A stretch of DNA of 64,000 bases from positions 3,472,001 to 3,536,000 of the forward strand of contig NZ_CP042806.1 in assembly GCF_008000815.1 (NCBI RefSeq). Reading direction: 5' to 3'. Shown in pieces: positions 33,819-41,183 of this stretch (its first letter is position 1; each line of letters begins with the position of its first letter). The notes below the pieces were generated by a model that saw only the letters and a program-made list of their open reading frames with translations, was not told where the DNA came from and did not search any database. The stretch is from Terriglobus albidus (GTDB taxonomy: Bacteria > Acidobacteriota > Terriglobia > Terriglobales > Acidobacteriaceae). The position numbers and the translations under genes are program-made.

Positions 33819-36014
33819 ATGAAACTGTTTGCTTCAGTACTGAGCTTGTGTTTCGGAGGAGTGATGTTGGCGCAGAATCCGCAAGCGCCGGCATTCCGTA
33901 ATACAAAGCTTCCGATTGGAGAACGCATCACGAATCTAATCGGGCAGTTAACGCTTGAGGAGAAGGCGCAGCAGTTGAACCATCTAAACCAGGGAATTCC
34001 GCGACTGGGAATTCCTATGTGGGGTGGATGGAATCAGACGCTTCATGGGGTGTGGTCCAAACAGCCGACAACGCTCTTTCCTGCTCCGATTGCTATGGGT
34101 GCAACCTGGGATCCTGAACTGGTTCACACCGTCGCGGAAAAGATGAGTGATGAGGCGCGCGCTCTCTATAACGCTCACGCTGATGGACCGCGTTCCAAAC
34201 ATGGACTTGTTTTTCGCTCACCGGTAATCAACATCTCCCGTGACCCAAGATGGGGCCGCATCCAGGAAGTATTCAGCGAAGATCCGCTGCTGACGAGCCG
34301 TTTTGCGGTTGCCTACATTCGTGGCTTGCAGGGCGATGACATCAATCACCTCAAATTAGCGGCAACGGTAAAGCATTTCGCAGTCAACAACGTTGAGACC
34401 GGTAGACAACACCTCTCAGCAGCAGTGGACGAACGCGATCTTTTTGAGTATTGGCTGCCCCATTGGAGAGCAGCAATCATGGAGGGCCATGCGCAGTCTG
34501 TGATGTCCAGCTACAACGCAATCAATGGGACGCCGGACGCGGTGAATCACTACCTCTTGACGGACATCCTTCGCAAGAAGTGGGGCTTCGACGGCTTTGT
34601 CACGGATGATCTCGGAGCTGTTCACCTGCTTACGGATGGGGGGAACAATCGGAATGGCTCAGAGCCTGGTCAGAGATGGTCTGAGGATCCTGTTGCAGCC
34701 GCTGCCGAAGCCATCAAAGCCGGCAATGATTCCGATGATGCGGAGTTTGAGAAGAACCTTCCGGTCGCCGTCAAACGGGGACTTCTCACCGAAAAGGAAT
34801 TGGATGCAGCAGTACGGAACGTCTTACGCGTAGGTTTTCGCCTTGGCGCATTTGATCCACCTGAGACGAGCCCATATGCCAGGATTTCGATGGATGTAGT
34901 TCGTGCACCGGAACATCTCGAACTCGCTCAAAAAGTGGCAACGGAGTCACTCACGTTGTTGAGCAACCGGCAAAACTTTCTGCCGTTGCATCGTGAAGCG
35001 GTACATAAGATTGCCGTCATCGGGCCTGCGGGCGGAGACGAATACGAGACCGGCAATTACTACGGAACTCCCTCGCACAAAACGAGCGTCGTTGCGGGAC
35101 TGAAGCAATTACTGGGGGATTCCGTTAGCGTCGATTTTGCTCAGGGCGTTGGTTTCGTGGACCAAGTAAACAGTGAGGAAATGGAAAAGGCAATAAGCCT
35201 TGCGAAACAAGCGGATGTTGTCATCCTTTGCCTTGGGACGAACGCTCGCGTTGAAGCGGAAGGCCGTGATCGCCGTAATCTGGACCTTCCCGGCTATCAG
35301 GAAAATCTGCTCGAGGCTGTGTTTGCTGCAAACCCTAAGACGGCAGTGGTGCTGATGAATGCGGGGCCGATCGCATCAACATGGGCGCAAGATCATGTGC
35401 CGGCGATCCTGGAGGCCTGGTACCCAGGTGAGTTCGGTGGGACAGCGATCGCCCGGGCTCTCTTTGGGATTGATAATCCGGGAGGGCACCTGCCTTATAC
35501 CGTTTACGCCAGTCTCGACGGTGTTCCACCGCAGAACGAATACGACGTTTCGAAGGGCTACACCTATATGTACTTCAAGGGCGTTCCTTTGTATCCGTTC
35601 GGACACGGATTGAGCTATACCCGTTTCGAATTCAGCGGTCTCAAGGTTTCTGCTGAACCTGTGACGCAGAGTGGGAAGATATCCGTCTCCTTCGATGTGC
35701 AGAACACGGGTGAGTTGACTGGCACTGAAGTGCCACAACTGTATACGCATCAGCGGGTCAGCACGGTGCCTCAGCCGATCAAGTCTTTGCGGGCATTTGA
35801 ACGTATCGAGCTAAAGGCGGGAGAGAAGCGTCACGTAGAGTTCACGGTGCCGGTAAAGGGCCTTGCCTACTACGACGTCACGCGCCACGACTTCGTCGTC
35901 GAACCGGGCACATTCGATGTGATGATCGGTGCATCTTCAGACGACATTCGGCTGCGTGGAAGCGTGCGGGTGGGAACAACCACCACTGCGCCGAAGAGTC
36001 AGGCCAAAGACTGA
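33819..36014 (+). CDS. GH3 beta-glucosidase/beta-xylosidase
   Basis: A 731-aa exported glycoside hydrolase family 3 enzyme. It has a signal peptide (about 1-20), then the (beta/alpha)8 domain with GGWNQTLHGV, the KHF-N motif (VKHFAVNN) and the nucleophile segment GFDGFVTDDLGAV, where the second Asp aligns with the catalytic Asp. The alpha/beta sandwich domain follows (IAVIGPAG, VILCLGTNARVEAEGRDR with likely acid/base Glu, WYPGEFGGTAIA). A C-terminal fibronectin-III-like domain (VQNTGELTGTEVPQLY) completes it. The WxQxLHGV form resembles xylan-type beta-xylosidases more than cellobiases, so xylo-oligosaccharides are a plausible substrate. AAGGA lies eight bases before the ATG. It is convergent with msrA. 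Confidence 0.93.
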   Translation: MKLFASVLSLCFGGVMLAQNPQAPAFRNTKLPIGERITNLIGQLTLEEKAQQLNHLNQGIPRLGIPMWGGWNQTLHGVWSKQPTTLFPAPIAMGATWDPELVHTVAEKMSDEARALYNAHADGPRSKHGLVFRSPVINISRDPRWGRIQEVFSEDPLLTSRFAVAYIRGLQGDDINHLKLAATVKHFAVNNVETGRQHLSAAVDERDLFEYWLPHWRAAIMEGHAQSVMSSYNAINGTPDAVNHYLLTDILRKKWGFDGFVTDDLGAVHLLTDGGNNRNGSEPGQRWSEDPVAAAAEAIKAGNDSDDAEFEKNLPVAVKRGLLTEKELDAAVRNVLRVGFRLGAFDPPETSPYARISMDVVRAPEHLELAQKVATESLTLLSNRQNFLPLHREAVHKIAVIGPAGGDEYETGNYYGTPSHKTSVVAGLKQLLGDSVSVDFAQGVGFVDQVNSEEMEKAISLAKQADVVILCLGTNARVEAEGRDRRNLDLPGYQENLLEAVFAANPKTAVVLMNAGPIASTWAQDHVPAILEAWYPGEFGGTAIARALFGIDNPGGHLPYTVYASLDGVPPQNEYDVSKGYTYMYFKGVPLYPFGHGLSYTRFEFSGLKVSAEPVTQSGKISVSFDVQNTGELTGTEVPQLYTHQRVSTVPQPIKSLRAFERIELKAGEKRHVEFTVPVKGLAYYDVTRHDFVVEPGTFDVMIGASSDDIRLRGSVRVGTTTTAPKSQAKD

Positions 36015-36052
36015 CCTCTTCGGCGCAATTTGCTGTCGGCGTTTGTCGAGCC

Positions 36053-36556
36053 TCAGGCTGCGCGGTGGGGAAGTATCCAATCCGGCCGGATGAAGTGGCA
36101 GGTGTATCCATTCGGGATGCGTTCCAGGTAGTCCTGGTGCTCTGGCTCGGCCTCCCAGAAAGGACCTGCGGGCACTACCTCCGTTACGACCTTTCCCGGC
36201 CAGAGACCGGAGGCATTCACGTCGGCGATGGTGTCCGCGGCAATTCGCTTCTGTTCCTCCGAGGTGTAAAAGATGGCGGAACGGTAGCTGGCGCCGAGGT
36301 CGTTGCCTTGACGATTGCGTGTCGTAGGATCGTGAATCTGGAAGAAGAACTCCAGCAGCTTTCGATAGCTCAGCTTGGCCGGGTCGAAGATGATTTCGAT
36401 CCCCTCCGCGTGGCTGCCGTGATTTCGATAGGTGGCATTGGGGACATCCCCACCGGTATAGCCCACGCGGGACGAGAGGACACCGGGATAACGACGCAGC
36501 AGGTCCTGCATGCCCCAGAAGCATCCGCCGGCAAGAATTGCAGTTTCCTGACTCAT
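36053..36556 (-). CDS. msrA: Peptide methionine (S)-S-oxide reductase MsrA
   Basis: A 167-aa enzyme that reduces the S epimer of methionine sulfoxide in proteins. The catalytic motif GGCFWG puts the nucleophilic Cys at residue 12. Other conserved parts are [26 protein letters not shown], the [12 protein letters not shown] strand and [12 protein letters not shown] near the C-terminus. [10 protein letters not shown] supplies a probable resolving Cys. There is no signal peptide, so it should act in the cytoplasm. It starts 1 bp after the msrB stop, so the pair is translationally coupled and gives repair of both sulfoxide epimers. Confidence 0.97.
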   Translation of the reverse strand: MSQETAILAGGCFWGMQDLLRRYPGVLSSRVGYTGGDVPNATYRNHGSHAEGIEIIFDPAKLSYRKLLEFFFQIHDPTTRNRQGNDLGASYRSAIFYTSEEQKRIAADTIADVNASGLWPGKVVTEVVPAGPFWEAEPEHQDYLERIPNGYTCHFIRPDWILPHRAA

Positions 36557-36557
36557 G

Positions 36558-37010
36558 TTATTTTTGCTCCTTCTTGAATAGCTTCAGGTAGTCGCCGTAG
36601 CCTTCGCTCTCAAGCTTATCGACAGGGATAAAACGCAGCGAGGCTGAGTTGATGCAATAGCGAAGCCCGCCTTGGTCGACAGGACCGTCGTCAAAGACGT
36701 GGCCGAGGTGACTGTCCGCATGTGTAGAACGCACCTCGGTGCGAACCATGCCATGGGTGCGGTCGGTGAGCTCCTCGACGTGGTCACTCTCCAACGGTTT
36801 GGTAAAGCTCGGCCACCCGCAGTGGCTGTCAAATTTGTCGAGCGAGGAGAAGAGCGGCTCGCCGGAGACGATGTCGACATAAATTCCAGGCTCGTGATGA
36901 TCCCAGAATTCGTTTTGAAACGGCCGCTCGGTTCCGCTTTCCTGGGTCACGTGGAACTGCTGAGGCGTCAGACGTGCAACGGCTTCGGGGTCTTTCGTGT
37001 AATTTGCCAT
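36558..37010 (-). CDS. msrB: Peptide methionine (R)-S-oxide reductase MsrB
   Basis: A 150-aa enzyme for the R epimer of methionine sulfoxide. Landmarks are [21 protein letters not shown] (Cys64, candidate resolving Cys), [14 protein letters not shown] and [13 protein letters not shown] with catalytic Cys119. The two CxxC zinc motifs of many MsrB proteins are absent, so this is the zinc-free form. Known role: repair of oxidised proteins with thioredoxin as reductant. It is the first gene of an msrB-msrA operon. Confidence 0.97.
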   Translation of the reverse strand: MANYTKDPEAVARLTPQQFHVTQESGTERPFQNEFWDHHEPGIYVDIVSGEPLFSSLDKFDSHCGWPSFTKPLESDHVEELTDRTHGMVRTEVRSTHADSHLGHVFDDGPVDQGGLRYCINSASLRFIPVDKLESEGYGDYLKLFKKEQK

Positions 37011-37127
37011 TGTTTCGGTTTACCTGTCCTTCTCCACATTTGATTGAGGAATCTGCGAGTTGGTTACAAGTGACGACTTTAAATCAGCCGGATCATCTTT
37101 TTCGAGGGGTCTCGCCTGGCCGCGGGG

Positions 37128-37775
37128 CTAAGGTGCGATTTCGGCGAGCATGCCCGTATAGAACTCCTGTAGCTTTTCATGGCGCTCTTCCGCCAGGCGT
37201 TTGCCGGTTGGCGTTCGAAACCCTTTACACAGGGTAAGCAGCTTCTTCGGAAAATGATCGAGCGCAAAACACTTGTCATCAGCGAGCCTGTCGATCGGCT
37301 CTGGCTGGTTCGGATGGTAGAGTGCAGAGCCCATGCGGCCCGCGGTATAGAAGCAACGTGCGATTCCGACGTATCCAATCGCATCGAGGCGGTCGGCGTC
37401 CTGCAGGATGCTTCCTTCGAGACTCGTAGGCGTCAAACCGGCTGAATAGCTGTGGCTTTCGATCGCGCCGGCAACGATATCGATCCTGTCCTGCTGCCAC
37501 TGGAGAAGCTTCAGCGCCGTTCGGGCCTGGTCTGCGGCCAGGGCGGCAGCGCGAGAACGGAGAGGGGAATCTTTCGGAACCTGCACACAGTCATGGAGCA
37601 GTACTGCGGCGGCGAGGATCTCCAGATCACCTCCCTCTACCGCCTGGATGACTTTTGCGTTCTGCCAGACGCGTTGAAGGTGAGACAGATCGTGGGCTCC
37701 GTCCTCGGCCGAGGGTAGGTAGCTCTCAAGCTGAAGGAAGAGTTGGTCGTAGGGGCGGAAGGATTCCTGGATCAT
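37128..37775 (-). CDS. HD-domain phosphohydrolase
   Basis: A 215-aa predicted metal-dependent phosphohydrolase of the HD superfamily (YedJ-like). The metal ligands appear in order: His of DLSHLQRVW, the HD pair in AVLLHDCVQVPKD, His in ESHSYSAG, and Asp in LQDADRLDAIG. The substrate is unknown; relatives act on nucleotides or similar phosphates. I prefer the ATG at 37775 (MIQESFRPYDQ) because AAGGG lies about nine bases upstream; an ATG at 37844 would add 23 residues without family support. It is transcribed divergently from the sulfatase gene and on the same strand as msrBA, with a 117-bp gap. Confidence 0.85.
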   Translation of the reverse strand: MIQESFRPYDQLFLQLESYLPSAEDGAHDLSHLQRVWQNAKVIQAVEGGDLEILAAAVLLHDCVQVPKDSPLRSRAAALAADQARTALKLLQWQQDRIDIVAGAIESHSYSAGLTPTSLEGSILQDADRLDAIGYVGIARCFYTAGRMGSALYHPNQPEPIDRLADDKCFALDHFPKKLLTLCKGFRTPTGKRLAEERHEKLQEFYTGMLAEIAP

Positions 37776-37897
37776 CGTTTCTACCCTTGATGGTATCTGG
37801 ACAAAGCGGTATTTCATGCAGGCGACGATCCCAGCCCAATCCATGCAGCTTGTGATCTACACTAAACGGCGCTGATCGATCAGAAGGGATAGGTGAC

Positions 37898-39361
37898 ATG
37901 AAAGAACCTTGCATGCCAAACCGGCGGGAGTTTGTTCAAGGAGGCCTCGCAACTGCTGCGAGCATGCTTGCCCCGATCGGAGCGAAAGCCGCTGATGCCG
38001 CTGCCCCGGCCAAAAAACCAAACCTGGTGTTCTTTCTGGGGGAAGGGCAACGGGCAGATGCTCTCTCCATTGCCGGTCATCCAATTCTGAAAACGCCACA
38101 TCATGATCGTATCGGCAAAGAGGGCGTCCGGTTTCAAAACGCCTTCTGCACCAATGCCTTGTGTGCTCCTGCGCGCGCCACGGCGTTAACCGGTTTGTAT
38201 TCCCGCTCCACGGGAGCACTCTCGAATCAACATGGGGATGTTCCTTTGCCCGCGGATGTCCCATTGTTCACGGATCTGCTTCGTGAGGCTGGGTATGAGA
38301 TTGCCATTGTCGGCAAAGTGCACATCCGGAATGGAGTTGAGGAACGCAACTGGGATTACTACTTCGGACATAACGACCCTGGCAATGATTATGCGAATCC
38401 GTACTTCAAAGAAGGCAGAAAAGGTCAGGTAGGACCGGTCCAGCGCTTTTCAAATGTGTATCCGGATGATCTGGCTACGGACCGCGCTCTTGCATGGCTG
38501 GACGAAGATCGCGGCGATAAGCCGTTCTGTCTGCTGGTATGGTTCGTCGCACCGCACGAACCGTTCTTCCGTCCGAGACGACATCTGGATCTTTACAATG
38601 GCATCCCGATCCCTAAGCCTGCGACATTCGATGATGACCTGAAAGGCTACCCCGGCAAGCCGAAGAGCTTTGGAGAGGGACACAACAAGATCGGAACCAC
38701 GAACTCCCATGTGGCGTGCGGCTCGCTGGAGGGAATGACGAAGGATTACTACGCAGGCCTGGTTGCCGTCGACGAGAATATCGGCCGGATCTTCAATTAT
38801 CTGGAGAAGAAGAAGATCCTGGACGATACTGCCATCGTTCATAGCTCTGACCACGGATACTTCCTGGGTGAGTGGCGGCTTTTCGACAAGCGGCTCATGC
38901 ATGAGCCCTCCATTCGGGTTCCACTTCAGATTCGCTACCCGAAGCGGATACCGGCCGGCACACTGCGAGACGAGATGGTGCTGGATCTCGACTTGGCGCC
39001 CACGTTCCTCGACCTTGCGGGGGTAACGCCACCTGCGAATCTTCAGGGCAAAAGCCTTTTACCTCTGGCCAAGCAAGCCGATCCGCACTTCCGGGATGAG
39101 TGGCTCTATGAATATTTCGAGTTTCCGAATCCAGAGAATGTTGCTGTCCATCGTGGAATCCGCACCAAACGGCACAAACTGATCCACTACTACAAGGATC
39201 AGCCGGAGGCCTTTGAGCTCTATGATTTGGAGAAGGATCCAGGCGAGACGCAGAACCTTTATGGCAGAGCAGAGCACGCAGGTATCCAGCAGGAGCTCAT
39301 CAACCGTTTGAGTGCTCTTCAAAAAAGGATTCCAGTACGTGAAGGAGTCTTGCAGGGCTAG
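37898..39361 (+). CDS. Tat-exported sulfatase-family hydrolase
   Basis: A 487-aa arylsulfatase-superfamily enzyme with a twin-arginine signal (NRREFVQGGLATAASML). The Cys-type modification site CAPAR (Cys89) would be converted to formylglycine by a formylglycine-generating enzyme; none is in this window. HSSDHGYFLGEW provides the later metal-site Asp-His, and FDKRLMHEPS the Lys-His positions. The usual Asp-Asp metal pair near the N-terminus (TDDQR in relatives) reads GEGQR (residues 48-52), so one Asp is Glu and the other Gly. It probably desulfates or otherwise hydrolyses a sulfated or phosphorylated sugar outside the cytoplasm. AAGGG and AGGTGA precede the ATG at 37898. Confidence 0.9.
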   Translation: MKEPCMPNRREFVQGGLATAASMLAPIGAKAADAAAPAKKPNLVFFLGEGQRADALSIAGHPILKTPHHDRIGKEGVRFQNAFCTNALCAPARATALTGLYSRSTGALSNQHGDVPLPADVPLFTDLLREAGYEIAIVGKVHIRNGVEERNWDYYFGHNDPGNDYANPYFKEGRKGQVGPVQRFSNVYPDDLATDRALAWLDEDRGDKPFCLLVWFVAPHEPFFRPRRHLDLYNGIPIPKPATFDDDLKGYPGKPKSFGEGHNKIGTTNSHVACGSLEGMTKDYYAGLVAVDENIGRIFNYLEKKKILDDTAIVHSSDHGYFLGEWRLFDKRLMHEPSIRVPLQIRYPKRIPAGTLRDEMVLDLDLAPTFLDLAGVTPPANLQGKSLLPLAKQADPHFRDEWLYEYFEFPNPENVAVHRGIRTKRHKLIHYYKDQPEAFELYDLEKDPGETQNLYGRAEHAGIQQELINRLSALQKRIPVREGVLQG

Positions 39362-39480
39362 GGCAACGCTGATCCAACGAGACCAATAAAAATTGCAGAG
39401 ATGCCACGGTCCATTCGCGCTGACTCGTGATAAGAACGTGAGTGGGGTCGGGAGACGCCGAGACGGCATCTCCGGGCCAA

Positions 39481-39509
39481 GGGCCGGCCTCGGGAATCGG
39501 GGCCGGCCC
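39481..39509. terminator. GC-rich hairpin between convergent genes
   Basis: GGGCCGGCC (39481-39489) pairs perfectly with GGCCGGCCC (39501-39509) across an 11-nt loop, just past the sulfatase stop and just past the DoxX stop on the other strand. It may act as a bidirectional terminator; no T-run is present. Confidence 0.4.
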
Positions 39510-39517
39510 GACGGACA

Positions 39518-39961
39518 TCATGACGTGATGCTGTCCAGGCTGAACTTGTATTCATCGCAGGTTGAAAGCAGAAACGCTCCGGCGGATGCCGAAAAGACCG
39601 AATAGCTCAACGGCGGCTCTAGTCCAAGTCCGTAGATCATCGACAGGCCGAAGACAAGAAGCAGCAGGCCGCTGAGAAAGGCCGCGGTCCGCGTCTTCCA
39701 GCCCACGATGAGGGCGATGCCGAATACGATCTCCGCGCTGGTTGCGATCCAGGCCAGCGCGGGCACTGAAGAGGCCGGCATCATCGAGGTCAGCTCCCGG
39801 GTGTAGTTGATGAAGTGGGAGAAATCACCCCATCCCACATTTCTCGTTCCCAGCGGTCCCCATACGCCAAAGCGATCCGCAACGGCGGAGAGGAATGCTG
39901 TCCCAAGCGCCAGCCGCAGGAAAACGGTATAGATGTCCTTCGCCTGCCACTTCTTGTCCAT
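39518..39961 (-). CDS. DoxX-family membrane protein
   Basis: A 147-aa protein with four transmembrane helices in DoxX order: IYTVFLRLALGTAFLSAVADRFG, PALAWIATSAEIVFGIALIVGW, TAAFLSGLLLLVFGLSMIYGLG and SVFSASAGAFLLS. DoxX proteins are linked to respiratory or thiol/oxidative-stress complexes, but a catalytic role is not established. The ATG at 39961 follows GGAGGGAG, so the 16 extra residues of a longer frame are unlikely to be translated. It is the last gene of an AhpD-cupin-DoxX unit, consistent with a redox-stress function. Confidence 0.82.
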   Translation of the reverse strand: MDKKWQAKDIYTVFLRLALGTAFLSAVADRFGVWGPLGTRNVGWGDFSHFINYTRELTSMMPASSVPALAWIATSAEIVFGIALIVGWKTRTAAFLSGLLLLVFGLSMIYGLGLEPPLSYSVFSASAGAFLLSTCDEYKFSLDSITS

Positions 39962-40037
39962 CTCACTCCCTCCGAAATAAAGCTGCTTCGATAAAACTGT
40001 TGGCAGCACCCGGATCCCTCCGGGTGCCGGCGATGAT

Positions 40038-40418
40038 CTATTTGACGGGAGTAGAGATGGGTGCGCCTTTGTCGGTCACGAAGAAGACGACGAACTTCGC
40101 AGGAGCCGTCGTGCTGGCGTTCTTACTGACGAGGTGAATGTCCCCAGGCGCTTCATAGAAACTTTGTCCGGCTGTAAGCGTCATCTGCTTGCCGCCTTTT
40201 ACCTGCATCACCACCGAGCCTTCCATAACGTAGACGAAGACGTCGGCGTTGTGCCGATGTACCGCGGTGGATCCGCCGGGCGGGTAGTTGACAATGATCA
40301 TTCTGCCTTCCTTGCCTGGAAGATCCGGCAGGTCTTTGGAGAGCAGAGGAGTTACTCTGGCTTCCTGTGCCGCCAGCGTGCCTGCCAAAAGACATAAGAA
40401 GATGACTGCTTTCTTCAT
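40038..40418 (-). CDS. Exported cupin-domain protein
   Basis: A 126-aa single-cupin protein with a cleavable signal peptide (MKKAVIFLCLLAGTLAAQ). Cupin motif 1 is YPPGGSTAVHRHNADVFVYVMEG with the metal-binding His pair and Glu-equivalent positions (HRH present, the Glu replaced by Asp/Val context). Motif 2 is AGQSFYEAPGDIHL. A periplasmic metal-dependent or ligand-binding role is likely; the reaction is unknown. The ATG at 40418 is preceded by AGAGG. It starts 11 bp after the AhpD-like stop and is followed 76 bp later by DoxX, so the three are probably co-transcribed. Confidence 0.85.
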   Translation of the reverse strand: MKKAVIFLCLLAGTLAAQEARVTPLLSKDLPDLPGKEGRMIIVNYPPGGSTAVHRHNADVFVYVMEGSVVMQVKGGKQMTLTAGQSFYEAPGDIHLVSKNASTTAPAKFVVFFVTDKGAPISTPVK

Positions 40419-40429
40419 GATTTTCCTCT

Positions 40430-40894
40430 CTACTTGTGTGCGCCGGGTTGATACTCCCCGGGGATGTAGCGGAAGCCGATCGCGATGCGGTTCCATCCAT
40501 TGATGGTAATAATCGCCAGGGTGATGTTAACGAGTTCTTCCGGGGAGAAGTAGTGCTTGACTCGTTCGTACACATCGTCGGGCGCATGTCCTTCCGTAAT
40601 CAGCGTCAGCGCCTCTGTCCATTCCAGCGCGGCACGCTCCCGATCGGTGAAGAACGGAGCCTCGCGCCAGGCTGAAAGTGTATAGAGTCTTTGCTCGCTC
40701 TCGCCCTGTGCACGCGCATCCTTCGAATGCATATCGAGGCAGAAGGCGCACCCGTTGATCTGTGAGGCGCGCATCTTGATCAGTTCAAGGAGTGACGGCT
40801 CCAGCTTCGACGCCTTACAGAGAAATGCTTCCAGGCCAAGCATGGCGTCATAGGCCGCGGGAGAGGTTTTCTGAGCGTCCAGTCGTGATTGCAT
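40430..40894 (-). CDS. AhpD/carboxymuconolactone-decarboxylase-family protein
   Basis: A 154-aa AhpD-like protein with the redox motif CAFCLDMH (Cys49, Cys52, His56) in a helical hairpin (SLLELIKMRASQINGCAFC), followed by RLYTLSAWREAPFFTDRERAALEWTEALT. Family members with CxxC-x3-H are alkylhydroperoxidase-type peroxidases. A good GGAAAGGAAG precedes ATG at 40894. It leads an operon with a cupin and DoxX. A GGACC/GGTCC dyad lies about 45 bp upstream in the likely promoter. Confidence 0.9.
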   Translation of the reverse strand: MQSRLDAQKTSPAAYDAMLGLEAFLCKASKLEPSLLELIKMRASQINGCAFCLDMHSKDARAQGESEQRLYTLSAWREAPFFTDRERAALEWTEALTLITEGHAPDDVYERVKHYFSPEELVNITLAIITINGWNRIAIGFRYIPGEYQPGAHK

Positions 40895-40933
40895 CTCGTC
40901 GATCTTCCTTTCCCTCTCAGAATAGAGTTCGAC

Positions 40934-40951
40934 GGACCATCAGAAAGGTCC
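40934..40951. promoter_or_regulatory. Dyad upstream of AhpD-cupin-DoxX operon
   Basis: GGACC (40934-40938) and GGTCC (40947-40951) form an 18-bp inverted repeat about 40-57 bp upstream of the AhpD start, in a position that would overlap its promoter. It is a candidate repressor site in the 289-bp divergent gap to the FAD/Fe-S oxidoreductase gene. The rest of that gap shows nothing I can name. Confidence 0.3.
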
Positions 40952-41183
40952 ATAATCGAAATGTTGAGTAGTCCACTTTCGCGACGAGATTTGCAGAGGC
41001 GTCTCTGTACTCTCAACGGCTCTCACGAGCAGTCGACAGTCGTGTTCATGCCACAAGCCATAGAGACTTATGGGTAGGGTTCATACAACGCGGCTTGCAT
41101 CATGCTGGTAGTCGGTAGTCTGATATTCTTGCTTGCTCGTAGCGCTTCGTGACCATCATCGTTGAGGTTCGTAGGCACTCTTT

